Position numbers and translations under genes: made by a program
Notes under the pieces: model-generated
Databases searched by the model: none
Told to the model about the DNA's origin: nothing
The model's input: only the letters and a program-made list of their open reading frames with translations
NCBI RefSeq assembly: GCF_000814475.1
Contig: NZ_JSVC01000019.1
Span: 62,001 to 126,000, forward strand
Length of the DNA stretch: 64,000 bases
Source: Flavihumibacter solisilvae
GTDB taxonomy: Bacteria; Bacteroidota; Bacteroidia; Chitinophagales; Chitinophagaceae
Direction of reading: 5' to 3'
In this document: piece by piece, positions 17,926-26,607 of the stretch
Position numbering within the stretch: position 1 is the stretch's first letter
How the letters are laid out: each line of letters begins with the position of its first letter

Positions 17926-19362
17926 TTAACCGATTGTACCGGCGAGTTCGAGAGCTTTTTTAAGGGCACCAAGTTTATTGTTTACTTCTGCGAGTTCGCT
18001 GTCCGGGTTGCTCGCAGCTACCACGCCTGCACCGGCCTGGTAGGTAAGGGTATTGTTCCTGCTGAGAAATGTCCTGATCATTATCGCATGATTGCAGCTG
18101 CCATCAAACCCCATGAATCCTATGGCGCCGCCATAATAACCACGGTCGGTGGGTTCAAACTCATTGATCAGCTGCATAGCCCTGATCTTGGGAGCACCAC
18201 TCAGTGTGCCCGCAGGAAAGGTTTTGGCTATGAGTAAAAAAGGATTGGTACCGGGGCGTACACTGCCCGTGACTTCACTTACGAGGTGAATGACATGCGA
18301 GAAATATTGCACCTGGCGGTAATGGGTCACCACCACATCATCGCAGAGTCGGCTCAGATCGTTACGGGCAAGATCTACCAGCATCACATGTTCTGCATTT
18401 TCCTTCGCATCTGCTAATAATCTTTCAGTTTCCTGCCGGTCCTTTTCTTCATCACCACTTCTTCTGTAAGTTCCGGCAATGGGGTGAACCACTGCCTTAC
18501 CGTTGGAAATAATGAGTTGTGCCTCGGGGGATGATCCCATCAGTTTATAGTCACCATAGTCAAAGAAGAACAGGTATGGTGAAGGATTGATACTTCGCAG
18601 TGCCCGGTACACATTGAACTCATCTCCTGTGAACGATTGCTGGAACCTGCGGCTGAGTACGATCTGGAAAACGTCGCCACGATGACAGCTACGGATCCCC
18701 TTTCTTACCATTTCCAGGTAATCACCATCAGGCATGTTTACTTTTTCCACGCCGTTAACGGAGAAAGGATATACCGGAACATCTTTGCTCCTGATCAGGG
18801 ATTCCACAACAGCCAGTTCAGATTCTAACCCATTGATCCGGTTTTCACAGAGATACAGTTCATCCTTGAAATGATTGATCGCTATCACATACTGGTATAA
18901 GCGGTATCGCATCAGCGGAATGGCAGTCGACAGGGTGCCATTTGTGTGTTGAGGAAGTGTGACAGTATCGAAAAACTGCACGGCATCGTATGTGGTATAA
19001 CCGTAAAGGCCCTGAGCGTAACGTGCTGCCTTATGCGAAGAAGGCATAAGCTCAAATCGTTGCATAAAACCCCAGAGTTGACCGGGCACTTCAGCGGGAT
19101 CTTTGATTCCTGCATTCTCCGGTTGCTGCCCGGGGAATTTGTATTCGATACTTTCGAGTGAGCTGATTTCCATTCCTGCAATTGCATTGATGCAGATAAA
19201 GGAATAGCTGTTGTCTGACGCATGGTGGTCTGTGCTTTCCAACAGGATGGTATCCCGGAACCTGTCCCTTAACCGGAGGTAAATACCTACGGGAGTATAT
19301 ACATCTGCCAGCATTTGCTTAACGACCGTCTCAATCCTGATCTTTTTCGATTCGCCTGCCAT
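17926..19362 (-). CDS. trpE: Anthranilate synthase component I
   Basis: 478 residues from MAGESKKIRIE. The Trp feedback site pattern FRDTILLESTD is near the N-terminus. The chorismate-binding C-terminal half has DVFQIVLSRRF, INPSPYLFFFDYGD, PIAGTYRRSGDEE, DLARNDLSRLC, PAGTLSGAPKIRAM and GYYGGAIGFMGFDG. An upstream TTG extension would run into the attenuator hairpin and is rejected. It is the first structural gene of the trp operon; a leader peptide and terminator hairpin precede it. Confidence 0.97.
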   Translation of the reverse strand: MAGESKKIRIETVVKQMLADVYTPVGIYLRLRDRFRDTILLESTDHHASDNSYSFICINAIAGMEISSLESIEYKFPGQQPENAGIKDPAEVPGQLWGFMQRFELMPSSHKAARYAQGLYGYTTYDAVQFFDTVTLPQHTNGTLSTAIPLMRYRLYQYVIAINHFKDELYLCENRINGLESELAVVESLIRSKDVPVYPFSVNGVEKVNMPDGDYLEMVRKGIRSCHRGDVFQIVLSRRFQQSFTGDEFNVYRALRSINPSPYLFFFDYGDYKLMGSSPEAQLIISNGKAVVHPIAGTYRRSGDEEKDRQETERLLADAKENAEHVMLVDLARNDLSRLCDDVVVTHYRQVQYFSHVIHLVSEVTGSVRPGTNPFLLIAKTFPAGTLSGAPKIRAMQLINEFEPTDRGYYGGAIGFMGFDGSCNHAIMIRTFLSRNNTLTYQAGAGVVAASNPDSELAEVNNKLGALKKALELAGTIG

Positions 19363-19387
19363 ATTTAAGTTTTCTCTTTTCGGCAAT

Positions 19388-19414
19388 AAAAAAGCCCCGA
19401 TGTAGTATCGGGGC
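19388..19414 (-). terminator. trp attenuator: Rho-independent terminator between trpL and trpE
   Basis: Read on the minus strand, GCCCCGAT, a 5-nt loop and ATCGGGGC form a perfect 8-bp GC-rich stem (19394-19414) followed at once by six U (19388-19393). It ends 25 nt before the trpE ATG and 36 nt after the trpL stop. The first arm (CCCC at 19410-19413) can instead pair with GGGG at 19458-19461 inside the leader ORF (extended by UC/GA across a bulged A), giving an antiterminator. A ribosome finishing trpL would cover that GGGG, whereas one stalled on the Trp codons would leave it free. Classic ribosome-mediated attenuation is therefore predicted. Confidence 0.88.
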
Positions 19415-19449
19415 CTGTTAATATGTTTAAAATAAACAAAGTAATGACA

Positions 19450-19512
19450 TTACAGCACCCCTGAAGAGTTTGTATGCCACCACCACTGAATATTTTGAAT
19501 GTTTTTAATCAT
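19450..19512 (-). CDS. trpL: trp operon leader peptide with three tandem Trp codons
   Basis: The minus-strand frame from ATG 19512 to TAA 19450 encodes the 20-residue peptide MIKNIQNIQWWWHTNSSGVL. Three consecutive TGG codons occupy 19477-19485. The rest of the peptide is otherwise unremarkable, as expected for a regulatory leader. It lies 87 nt upstream of trpE, between a TAATTTTG -7 promoter element and a terminator hairpin. Its function would be to sense charged tRNA-Trp by ribosome stalling. No strong SD precedes the ATG, which is usual in this phylum. Confidence 0.88.
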   Translation of the reverse strand: MIKNIQNIQWWWHTNSSGVL

Positions 19513-19546
19513 GCATTACAAATATGCAGCAGCAAATCGAAATGAA

Positions 19547-19554
19547 CAAAATTA
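19547..19554 (-). promoter_or_regulatory. Candidate -7 element of the trp operon promoter
   Basis: TAATTTTG on the minus strand matches TAnnTTTG exactly. The -33 element is weak: the nearest TTG is about 24 nt upstream. Transcription would begin near 19541, leaving a leader of about 29 nt before trpL. The element overlaps the 5' region of the divergent small GNAT gene. Confidence 0.5.
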
Positions 19555-19583
19555 TTTTAGGTAGCTTACTGAAAATTTCAATT

Positions 19584-19877
19584 ATGCTCATCCAACATAC
19601 ACACAATGAAAGCAAAGGGGTTTTCTTCGTGGGACAGGATGGTGCAATCCTTGCAGAATTGGTTTACACCATGCCCTCTTTCGATAAAATGATCATTGAA
19701 CATACTGAAGTCTCCGAAGAGCTGAAAGGCGAAGACGTGGGTTACCACCTGGTGGAAACGGCAGTGGAATATGCCCGAACGCACCATCTGCATATCATCC
19801 CTTTATGCCCGTTTGCCAACGCGGTGTTCAAAAAAAAAGCAGATTACCGGGATGTGCTTTTTGAGTTCGGGACCTGA
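19584..19877 (+). CDS. Small GNAT-like protein (YjdJ / GNAT_2 type)
   Basis: 97 residues from the ATG at 19584. GVFFVGQDGAILAELVYTM, MIIEHTEVSEELKGEDVGYHLVETAVEYAR and HIIPLCPFANAVFKKK..YRDVL are the hallmarks of the short Gcn5-related domain (PF14542-like), including the PLCPFA motif. An ATG at 19524 would add 20 residues that overlap the trp promoter and are not family-like, so it is rejected. The family is of unknown substrate. With the next gene it forms a plus-strand pair inserted between hisB and trpE. Confidence 0.82.
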   Translation: MLIQHTHNESKGVFFVGQDGAILAELVYTMPSFDKMIIEHTEVSEELKGEDVGYHLVETAVEYARTHHLHIIPLCPFANAVFKKKADYRDVLFEFGT

Positions 19878-19900
19878 TTGAATGTCAAAAAAACTTATTC

Positions 19901-20530
19901 ATGGAAATAGTCATTTTTGGAGCCACCGGCAAGGTGGGAAGACACCTGGTAAGCCAGGCGTTACTCAGGGAAATGAAAGTAAGGGCATTTGGTCGTAATG
20001 TTCACCAGTTGCCGGACAAGGATCCCAAGCTGGAACTGGTGAAGGGAGGTGTTTTTGATGAGTCGGAAGTAAGGGATGTAATAAGCGGCTGCAATGGCGT
20101 TTTAACTGCCTACTCAGGAAATTCCGATAACAATGACAAAACCCTCACGGTCGGGATAAAAAATGTCATTGCCCAGATGAAAAAGACCGGGGTAACCCGG
20201 ATAATCGCGCTCGGCGACCATTCCATCCTCAATGCCCCTGAAGGAGGACTTTTTCTTGAGCGGGAAGATTTTCCGGAAGAGGACATGCATCTTGCCCTGG
20301 AAAACCAGCAGGCCTGGCAGTATCTCAAGACCTCCGGACTGACCTGGACGATCATTTGCGCACCAAAGATCGAGGAAGGTGATCCTACGGGAAAATATAT
20401 CACCGAAGCTGATTTTTTCCCGGAGGACGCCCGTTCAAAGATCTATTCCGGAGATCTCGCCCTGTTCATGCTGGAAGAACTGGAAAAGAACCGCTTCCCC
20501 AACCAGCGGGTCGGAATCGGATTAGTCTGA
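19901..20530 (+). CDS. NAD(P)H-binding (NmrA/atypical SDR) family protein
   Basis: 209 residues. MEIVIFGATGKVGRHL is a Rossmann GxxGxxG nucleotide-binding motif; RAFGRN follows the second strand and suggests NADP preference. KKTGVTRIIALGDHSIL and LTWTIICAPKIEEGDPTG are typical of NAD(P)-dependent epimerase/NmrA-like proteins (BLVRB-like group). The catalytic YxxxK of classical SDRs is absent, as usual in this subgroup. It follows the small GNAT by 23 nt and converges on hisB with an 8-nt gap, so it probably marks the end of both transcripts. Confidence 0.85.
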   Translation: MEIVIFGATGKVGRHLVSQALLREMKVRAFGRNVHQLPDKDPKLELVKGGVFDESEVRDVISGCNGVLTAYSGNSDNNDKTLTVGIKNVIAQMKKTGVTRIIALGDHSILNAPEGGLFLEREDFPEEDMHLALENQQAWQYLKTSGLTWTIICAPKIEEGDPTGKYITEADFFPEDARSKIYSGDLALFMLEELEKNRFPNQRVGIGLV

Positions 20531-20538
20531 TCCAAAAA

Positions 20539-21684
20539 TTACAACACTCCTTTTGTCGACGGCAGGTAATTGCTGACGGGGTCACGTTTTACTGCCATGC
20601 GGATCGCTTTTGCAAATGCCTTGAAGATCGCTTCTATTTTGTGATGTTCGTTGTCTCCCCTGCATTCAATGTTCAGGTTGCATTTTGCCGCATCACTGAA
20701 TGATTTGAAAAAATGGAAGAACATCTCTGTGGGCATCTCGCCTATTTTTTCCCGCTGAAAGCTAGCGTTCCATACAAGCCAGTTGCGACCGCCAAAATCA
20801 ATGAGCACTTTTGCTTCTGCATCATCCATGGGTAATGCAAAGCCGTATCTTTCCATACCACGTTTATCTGCAAGTGCTTTTGCAAAAGCTTCGCCAAGTG
20901 CAAGGCCTGTATCTTCAATAGTATGGTGTTCATCTATATGCAGGTCTCCACGGGTATGCACAGTCATGTCGATCTTGCCATGCCTTGCGATCTGGTCGAG
21001 CATATGGTCGAAAAAACCCAGACCTGTGGAAATGTCTGACTTACCACTTCCATCCATATTCAATTCAACCCGGATCTTTGTCTCATTGGTATTGCGCTCA
21101 TGCGTCACCTGGCGAAGTCCAAGCTTCAGGAAGGAATAGATCTGCGACCAGTCTGTTGTTTCCAAAGCAACAACGGAAGACCTTAATGCGTCTGCTTTAT
21201 CACTGATCTCTGTACCGCCGAGCTGCTGGTCAAGGTTCAGCCAGATGGCCCTGCAGCCGAGATTTTTTGCAAGCTGTACATCAGTGATCCTGTCGCCGAT
21301 CACAAATGAATTTTCCATATCGTAATCCGGATTTCCAATGTACCTGGTAAGCATTCCGGTACCGGGCTTCCGGGTGGGAAGCTCTTCATGGGGAAAACTG
21401 CGATCGATCAGTACATCGCTGAAGTGAATGCCTTCACCTTCGAGACTCTTCATCACCAGGTTGTGAAGCGGCCAGAAGGTGTTTTCAGGGAAACTGTCTG
21501 TTCCAAGCCCATCCTGGTTGGTAACCATCACCAGCTCATAGTCAAGTTCACGTGCGATCCTGCCCATATACTCAAACATACCGGGGTAAAAGGTCAGTTT
21601 ATCAAATGAATCCAATTGATAGGTAGGCGGTGCTTCATTGATCAGGGTGCCATCGCGGTCAATAAATAAAACTCGTTTAGCCAT
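20539..21684 (-). CDS. hisB: Bifunctional histidinol-phosphatase / imidazoleglycerol-phosphate dehydratase
   Basis: 381 residues. The N-terminal HAD phosphatase (about 1-165) has the DRDGTLI nucleophile motif, [10 protein letters not shown], and [17 protein letters not shown]. The C-terminal IGP dehydratase (about 190-381) has the metal-binding [30 protein letters not shown] and [18 protein letters not shown]. This is the fused E. coli-type arrangement, common in Bacteroidota. It follows hisC by 5 nt and is the last gene of the hisGDCB unit. Confidence 0.97.
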   Translation of the reverse strand: MAKRVLFIDRDGTLINEAPPTYQLDSFDKLTFYPGMFEYMGRIARELDYELVMVTNQDGLGTDSFPENTFWPLHNLVMKSLEGEGIHFSDVLIDRSFPHEELPTRKPGTGMLTRYIGNPDYDMENSFVIGDRITDVQLAKNLGCRAIWLNLDQQLGGTEISDKADALRSSVVALETTDWSQIYSFLKLGLRQVTHERNTNETKIRVELNMDGSGKSDISTGLGFFDHMLDQIARHGKIDMTVHTRGDLHIDEHHTIEDTGLALGEAFAKALADKRGMERYGFALPMDDAEAKVLIDFGGRNWLVWNASFQREKIGEMPTEMFFHFFKSFSDAAKCNLNIECRGDNEHHKIEAIFKAFAKAIRMAVKRDPVSNYLPSTKGVL

Positions 21685-21689
21685 CGGGG

Positions 21690-22727
21690 TTATTTTAATG
21701 CATTCAATAATTCATCATTTTCTTTTTCTGTTCCAACAGTAATGCGAAGACAGTCGTCGCACAATACCACGTTACTCCGATCACGGACAACAATGCCTTT
21801 ATCCAGTAAACTTCGGTAAATACCTTTTGCATCGTCAACTCTCACCAGCAGGAAATTAGCATCTGATTCAAATACATGCTTAACTACCGGCAATGCAGCA
21901 AGCGCGGTTTCCAGTCTCTCCCGTTCGCGGACGATCACCCGGATCATATCATTCACCTGCCCTACTTCCTCAAGAGCCTTCAGTGCAAGCTCCTGGGACG
22001 CCTGGTTGATATTGTATGGAGGCTTGATCCTGTTCATGACCTGAACTATTGCTTCGGATGCAAAAGCCATCCCGATCCTGAGCGCCGCAAGGCCCCAGGC
22101 TTTGGACAGTGTCTGGAGAATGACCAGGTTGGGATATTCAGGAAGTTCTGAAGTGAGGGAACGCTGGCGGGAAAAATTAATGTAGGCTTCATCAACCACA
22201 ACAATTCCGAAGTAGTTGTTCAGCAGGATCTCAATGTCTTCCCGGACTAGGGAGTTCCCGGTCGGGTTATTTGGAGAACACAGGAAGATCATTTTCGTAT
22301 GTTCATCAATGGCTTCTTCGAGTGCAGGAAGGTCGAGTTGAAAAGCCGGGGTAAGCGGTACTTTCTTCACCTTCACGTTATTGATACCGGCACTGACTTC
22401 ATACATGCCATATGTCGGGGGAACAATAACTATGTTATCCAGGGCCGGCTCACAAAATGCACGGATCAGGATATCGATACATTCATCACTTCCATTCCCC
22501 AGGAAAATCTGCTGCGCAGGAATTCCCTTTACGGAAGACAATTTCTCTTTCACCGCCAGTTGTAACGGATCGGGATAGCGGTTGTACCATTTGGGAAGTG
22601 GCGATCCCAGTGAGTTTTCATTGGCATCGAGGAAGATCCTGGCCTCACCTTTAAATTCATCACGTGCTGAAGAGTAAGGAACCAGTGACCTGATATTGGG
22701 ACGGATCAGTTCATCAAGATTGAACAT
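21690..22727 (-). CDS. hisC: Histidinol-phosphate aminotransferase
   Basis: 345 residues, PLP fold type [64 protein letters not shown], and the Schiff-base Lys in [16 protein letters not shown] are all present in order. It makes histidinol phosphate from imidazole-acetol phosphate. It starts 13 nt after hisD and 5 nt before hisB on the minus strand. Confidence 0.97.
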   Translation of the reverse strand: MFNLDELIRPNIRSLVPYSSARDEFKGEARIFLDANENSLGSPLPKWYNRYPDPLQLAVKEKLSSVKGIPAQQIFLGNGSDECIDILIRAFCEPALDNIVIVPPTYGMYEVSAGINNVKVKKVPLTPAFQLDLPALEEAIDEHTKMIFLCSPNNPTGNSLVREDIEILLNNYFGIVVVDEAYINFSRQRSLTSELPEYPNLVILQTLSKAWGLAALRIGMAFASEAIVQVMNRIKPPYNINQASQELALKALEEVGQVNDMIRVIVRERERLETALAALPVVKHVFESDANFLLVRVDDAKGIYRSLLDKGIVVRDRSNVVLCDDCLRITVGTEKENDELLNALK

Positions 22728-22740
22728 GACTACAATTTTT

Positions 22741-24018
22741 TTAGTTATTAATTCTTACTTCCACGGCTCTCGCGTGTGCCGCAAGTCCTTCTTCATAGGC
22801 CATAACTGTTACAGTTTTGGCTATGTTCTTCAATCCATCATCACTGAGCTGTTGAAAGGTTATCTTTTTAACGAAGCTGTCAAGGCTAACCCCACTGTAA
22901 GCCGTTGCATATCCATTGGTCGGCAGGGTATGATTGGTGCCACTTGCATAATCACCGGCACTTTCAGGCGAATAGTGCCCGATAAAAACAGACCCGGCAT
23001 TGATCACTTTAGCAGCAAGACTTTCAGCCCTTTCGCAACTGAGTATGAGGTGCTCTGCAGCATACCTGTTGAGCAGGTCCATCGCCTCGGCTTCATGCCT
23101 GACAAGAATGATACTGCTGTTTGCAAGTGCACCTGCAGCTATGTCTTTGCGTGGAAGTGAATTCAGCTGGTTGCTGATCGACTCCTGAACGCGTCCGATC
23201 AGTTGTTCACTTGTTGTAACCAGGATCACCTGGCTGTCAATCCCATGTTCGGCCTGGCTAAGAAGGTCTGCAGCAACAAAGTCCGGGTTGGCTGTGTCAT
23301 CAGCGAACACGGCAACTTCACTTGGACCGGCAGGCATATCGATCGCAACACCGGATTGCTGCGCCAGTTGTTTCGCAGCCGTCACAAACTGGTTACCGGG
23401 ACCGAAGATCTTGAAGACAGCAGGAATGGAAGCGGTGCCATAGGTCATTGCTGCAATAGCCTGCACGCCGCCCACTTTAAAGATCCGATTGATCCCCGTA
23501 AGCTGTGCTGCATAGATCACTGCGGGGTGAAGATTGCCCTGTTTGTCCGGTGGCGAACAGAGGATTATTTCCCTGCAACCCGCGATCATGGCGGGAATTC
23601 CCAGCATCAGCACTGTTGAGAAAAGCGGCGCGCTGCCACCAGGTATATAGAGGCCGACTTTTTCAATACCCACAGCAGACCGCCAGCAACGGATACCCGG
23701 CATTGTTTCTATGACTTCCGGTTGTTGCACCTGCGCTTCATGGAATCTGCGGATATTTGCCGCAGCCTGTTGCATGGCTGTTTTCAGCTCTGCAGAAACT
23801 TTTTGTACAGCAGCATTTATTTCATCACCGGTGATTTCGAAATGATCGACAGTTATGCCGTCAAATCTTAGGGTATAGTCCCGCAGCGCATCGTCGCCCC
23901 GCTGCTTTACCTGGTCCATAATTTCCTGTACGGTTCCCCTAAGACTGGAGTGATCCAGGACAGGCCTGCGCAAAATACTTTCCCACTCCGGCTCCGTGGG
24001 ATATTTAAATACTTTCAT
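22741..24018 (-). CDS. hisD: Histidinol dehydrogenase
   Basis: 425 residues. [79 protein letters not shown] (zinc ligands and the EHG motif), and the C-terminal [17 protein letters not shown] are diagnostic. It oxidises histidinol to histidine in two NAD-dependent steps. It starts 1 nt after the hisG stop, so translation is probably coupled. Confidence 0.98.
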   Translation of the reverse strand: MKVFKYPTEPEWESILRRPVLDHSSLRGTVQEIMDQVKQRGDDALRDYTLRFDGITVDHFEITGDEINAAVQKVSAELKTAMQQAAANIRRFHEAQVQQPEVIETMPGIRCWRSAVGIEKVGLYIPGGSAPLFSTVLMLGIPAMIAGCREIILCSPPDKQGNLHPAVIYAAQLTGINRIFKVGGVQAIAAMTYGTASIPAVFKIFGPGNQFVTAAKQLAQQSGVAIDMPAGPSEVAVFADDTANPDFVAADLLSQAEHGIDSQVILVTTSEQLIGRVQESISNQLNSLPRKDIAAGALANSSIILVRHEAEAMDLLNRYAAEHLILSCERAESLAAKVINAGSVFIGHYSPESAGDYASGTNHTLPTNGYATAYSGVSLDSFVKKITFQQLSDDGLKNIAKTVTVMAYEEGLAAHARAVEVRINN

Positions 24019-24019
24019 G

Positions 24020-24880
24020 TCAGATGATCATTTTTTCGATGGGAACAACCAGGATGCCCTGTGCACCTGCGGCTTTGAGCTGTTCAATGATATCCCAGAA
24101 CTGGTTTTCGCTAAGAACGCTGTGAACACTGCTCCACCCGGGTTCAGCAAGCGGCAGAACGGTCGGGCTCTTCATTCCCGGTAATAATGCGATGATCTCG
24201 GACAGTTTATCATTTGGCGCATTCAGCAATACATACTTATTGTTCTTGGCCTTTTTTACTGCGCGGATCCGGAACAAAAGCCTTTCGAGGATCTGGAGTT
24301 TATTTTCATCGAGCCCCTGGTTGCGGATCAGCACCGCCTGGCTCCGCAGAACAGTATCAACTTCTTTCAGGCCATTCATGAACAGGGTGGAACCACTGCT
24401 TACCAGGTCAACGATAGCATCGGCAAGCCCGATCCCGGGGGCAATCTCCACTGATCCACTGATCTCATGCAGTTCTGCCTGTACACCGTTTTCAGCCAGG
24501 AACTTCTGCACCAGCACAGGATAGCTGGTCGCAATACGTCTGCCGTTCAGATATCCGACACCGTTATAGTCGTCTTTCCTTCCGACAGCGATACTCAGGC
24601 GGCATTTGCCGAACCCGAGCTGCTCAACGATGGACACCTTTTTATTCTTTTCAAAAACCACATTCTCTCCTACTATGCCGATGTCAGCTACAGCGTCCTC
24701 TACATACTGCGGGATATCATCGTCGCGCAGGAAATAAATTTCGAGCGGAAAATTCTCCGCTTCCGTTTTAAGTTTATTGATGCCGTTCTTAACATCAATT
24801 CCACAGTCTTTCAGCAGTTTCACCGAATCTTCATAGAGACGGCCGCTTTTCTGGATGGCGATCTTCAGTTTCTGTTCCAT
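24020..24880 (-). CDS. hisG: ATP phosphoribosyltransferase (long form)
   Basis: 286 residues. KIAIQKSGRLYEDSVKLLKDCGI, YFLRDDDIPQYVEDAVADIGIVGENVVFE, ATSYPVLVQKFL and the PRPP-binding VDLVSSGSTLFMNGLKEV are present. The C-terminal stretch from about 210 is the regulatory domain of the long HisG form, which gives feedback inhibition by histidine without HisZ. It is the first structural gene of the hisGDCB unit, 10 nt downstream of the attenuator U-tract. Confidence 0.97.
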   Translation of the reverse strand: MEQKLKIAIQKSGRLYEDSVKLLKDCGIDVKNGINKLKTEAENFPLEIYFLRDDDIPQYVEDAVADIGIVGENVVFEKNKKVSIVEQLGFGKCRLSIAVGRKDDYNGVGYLNGRRIATSYPVLVQKFLAENGVQAELHEISGSVEIAPGIGLADAIVDLVSSGSTLFMNGLKEVDTVLRSQAVLIRNQGLDENKLQILERLLFRIRAVKKAKNNKYVLLNAPNDKLSEIIALLPGMKSPTVLPLAEPGWSSVHSVLSENQFWDIIEQLKAAGAQGILVVPIEKMII

Positions 24881-24890
24881 ATCAGGCTTA

Positions 24891-24923
24891 TAAAAGAAAA
24901 AGGGCTTACCTGTGGTAAGCCCT
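24891..24923 (-). terminator. his attenuator: Rho-independent terminator between hisL and hisG
   Basis: On the minus strand AGGGCUUACC pairs perfectly with GGUAAGCCCU (10 bp) around a 3-nt loop, followed by a U-rich run UUUUUCUUUU. The first arm (GCUUACC) can pair equally well with GGUAAGC at 24959-24965, which spans the hisL stop codon. The run of His codons (CAUCAUC) can in turn pair with GGAUGAUG at 24951-24958. These are the four mutually exclusive segments of a textbook attenuator: a ribosome at the hisL stop hides GGUAAGC and allows termination, while one stalled on His codons frees it for antitermination. Confidence 0.92.
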
Positions 24924-24960
24924 CAAATGTTTTTATTTATGTACGCAAAACATCATCCGC

Positions 24961-25014
24961 TTACCGCGATTGCAGCAAATGATGATGATGGTGTTTTTGC
25001 GTGATTTGTTTCAT
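24961..25014 (-). CDS. hisL: his operon leader peptide with five tandem His codons
   Basis: The minus-strand frame from ATG 25014 to TAA 24961 encodes the 17-residue peptide MKQITQKHHHHHLLQSR. Five consecutive His codons (CAC, then four CAT) lie at 24979-24993. It sits 80 nt upstream of hisG, just after a complete Bacteroidetes-type promoter and before a terminator hairpin. The predicted start of transcription is only a few nucleotides before the ATG, so the leader ORF would be translated from a nearly leaderless mRNA. Confidence 0.92.
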   Translation of the reverse strand: MKQITQKHHHHHLLQSR

Positions 25015-25022
25015 ATTGGTTG

Positions 25023-25054
25023 CAAAAATATACGTGTAGCAGGTAAACAACAAA
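25023..25054 (-). promoter_or_regulatory. Bacteroidetes-type promoter of hisL-hisGDCB
   Basis: On the minus strand TTTG (25051-25054), a 20-nt spacer, and TATTTTTG (25023-25030) match both the -33 and -7 consensus elements fully. Transcription would start near 25017-25019, about 3-5 nt before the hisL ATG at 25014. Confidence 0.78.
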
Positions 25055-25083
25055 AAAAGTTTGCGGCAGCTTATTTTTGCAGC

Positions 25084-26061
25084 ATGATGACTACTATCGG
25101 TACTGATATACGAATGGCGGCTGAACTCCTGAATGCAGGTAACCTGGTAGCTATTCCAACCGAAACAGTATATGGGCTCGCAGCAAATGCGCTGGATGAA
25201 TCCGCAGTGGTAAGGATCTATTCTGTAAAGAACAGGCCACAATTCAACCCGCTGATCCTGCATGTGGCAAACATCGGGCAACTGGAAAAACTGCAGCTCC
25301 GGTTACCCGCAGCAGCACAGCAACTGGCGGAAAGGTTCAGCCCGGGCCCGCTGACCTATGTCATTCCCACCTCCCCGCTGATTCCCGGAATCGTTACCGC
25401 GGGCACACCTGCGGTTGCGATCCGCATTCCCCAGCACCCGCTCACGCTTGAGTTGCTGCGCCAGCTCGATTTCCCGCTCGCTGCTCCCAGTGCAAACCCT
25501 TCGGGGTACGTGAGCCCGACTACTGCGCAGCATGTGGCCGAACAGCTGGCGGGTAAGGTATCCTATATCCTGGACGGAGGTACCTGTGAAGTTGGACTTG
25601 AATCCACCATCATCTCATTCCTGGAAGAGAAGCCCAGGTTATTGCGTTTCGGCGGAATGCCTGTTGAAGCGATCGAAGCGGTAATAGGAAAAGTTGACTT
25701 GCCTGAAAGTGGGTTTGTAGATAACCCGGTTGCACCCGGGATGCTTGCGCGACACTATGCCACGAGGCATCCCCTTTTACTCGGCGACGCTGCAGACCTG
25801 GTCAGCAGGGCCCGGTCGCAGAACCCTGGAACGCGCATCGCTACCATTTCACTGAGCAGGACTTTTAATGCAATTCCGGCCACACACCAGTTTATCCTGG
25901 CTGAGGATGGCAATCTTGAAGAGGCTGCGAGAAAACTGTTTCATGCCATGCGACTGGCTGATACGATGGACATAGACCTCATCATCGCCGACAAATTCCC
26001 AGATTCGGGGTTGGGAAAAGCCATCAACGACAGGTTGAGAAGAGCATCCACACCTGACTGA
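25084..26061 (+). CDS. L-threonylcarbamoyladenylate synthase, Sua5 type
   Basis: 325 residues. The YrdC domain has AIPTETVYGLAANAL, VKNRPQFNPLILHV (the Lys and Arg that bind substrate), FSPGPLTYVIP and PLAAPSANPSGYVSPT. A linker (APGMLARHYATRHPL) leads to a C-terminal Sua5 domain (about 230-325). It makes threonylcarbamoyl-AMP for tRNA t6A37. A longer frame from 24970 crosses the his leader region and is rejected; ATG 25084 fits the family. A TATTTTTG element at 25072-25079 (plus strand), 4 nt before the start, suggests a leaderless or near-leaderless transcript. Divergent from hisL. Confidence 0.93.
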   Translation: MMTTIGTDIRMAAELLNAGNLVAIPTETVYGLAANALDESAVVRIYSVKNRPQFNPLILHVANIGQLEKLQLRLPAAAQQLAERFSPGPLTYVIPTSPLIPGIVTAGTPAVAIRIPQHPLTLELLRQLDFPLAAPSANPSGYVSPTTAQHVAEQLAGKVSYILDGGTCEVGLESTIISFLEEKPRLLRFGGMPVEAIEAVIGKVDLPESGFVDNPVAPGMLARHYATRHPLLLGDAADLVSRARSQNPGTRIATISLSRTFNAIPATHQFILAEDGNLEEAARKLFHAMRLADTMDIDLIIADKFPDSGLGKAINDRLRRASTPD

Positions 26062-26119
26062 CCAGAATTAACAGGTCACTTAGAAACAATAGAAATATAT
26101 TGAGAAAAAATATCCGTTC

Positions 26120-26569
26120 ATGCCCCTGCGTTCAAGCATATTGATGTTGTTGCTATCGTTTTACTTCTACCACAGTATTGCCCAACAAAAGCATGCGGGC
26201 CAGGCGGACAACAATACCCAAAAGATCGACAGCATTGCCTTTCACCTATATACCGACAGCCTGAAAAAAGGGGTGTACAATTACATAAATGTAGATGGGC
26301 TGCAGTCATCGGGCAGATGGATACCGCTTACTGCCCAGGATATCCGGCTCTCCTGTGATTACGGCCGCTTTGAAGGCAATAACCTGATCATTGATTCTTC
26401 ATGCGGCCGGAAGATGGTGAATATAACAGCAGTGTATAACCGCAATCCTTCGCTCAGCAAATCCATTACAGTTTATATCAAAACGCTTCCGGACAATGAG
26501 CAGTTAAAGACGAAGGAGCAGATCCTTGAAGAAATGAGTGGAAAGAAAAAGAAGAGAAAGAAGGGCTGA
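26120..26569 (+). CDS. Exported protein of unknown function
   Basis: 149 residues. A signal peptide (to about residue 21, HSIAQ) is followed by a short domain that includes YTDSLKKGVYNYINVDG, SGRWIPLTAQDIRLSCDYGRFEGNNLIID and a KSITVYIKTLPD strand, then a strongly basic tail (GKKKKRKKG). The middle resembles a small immunoglobulin-like or bacterial surface beta domain, but no family was recognised. It follows Sua5 by 58 nt on the same strand. Basic C-terminal tails of this kind may bind nucleic acid or cell-wall polymers; this is speculation. Confidence 0.7.
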   Translation: MPLRSSILMLLLSFYFYHSIAQQKHAGQADNNTQKIDSIAFHLYTDSLKKGVYNYINVDGLQSSGRWIPLTAQDIRLSCDYGRFEGNNLIIDSSCGRKMVNITAVYNRNPSLSKSITVYIKTLPDNEQLKTKEQILEEMSGKKKKRKKG

Positions 26570-26607
26570 CCATTCAGTGGGCGCCTCCCTTCCCTTCCTT
26601 TAAATTA

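Noticed and set aside
24970-25083. Extending the Sua5 gene upstream to 24970
   Set aside because: The extra 38 residues are the antisense of the his leader peptide (a poly-Met run mirrors the His codons) and are not Sua5-like.
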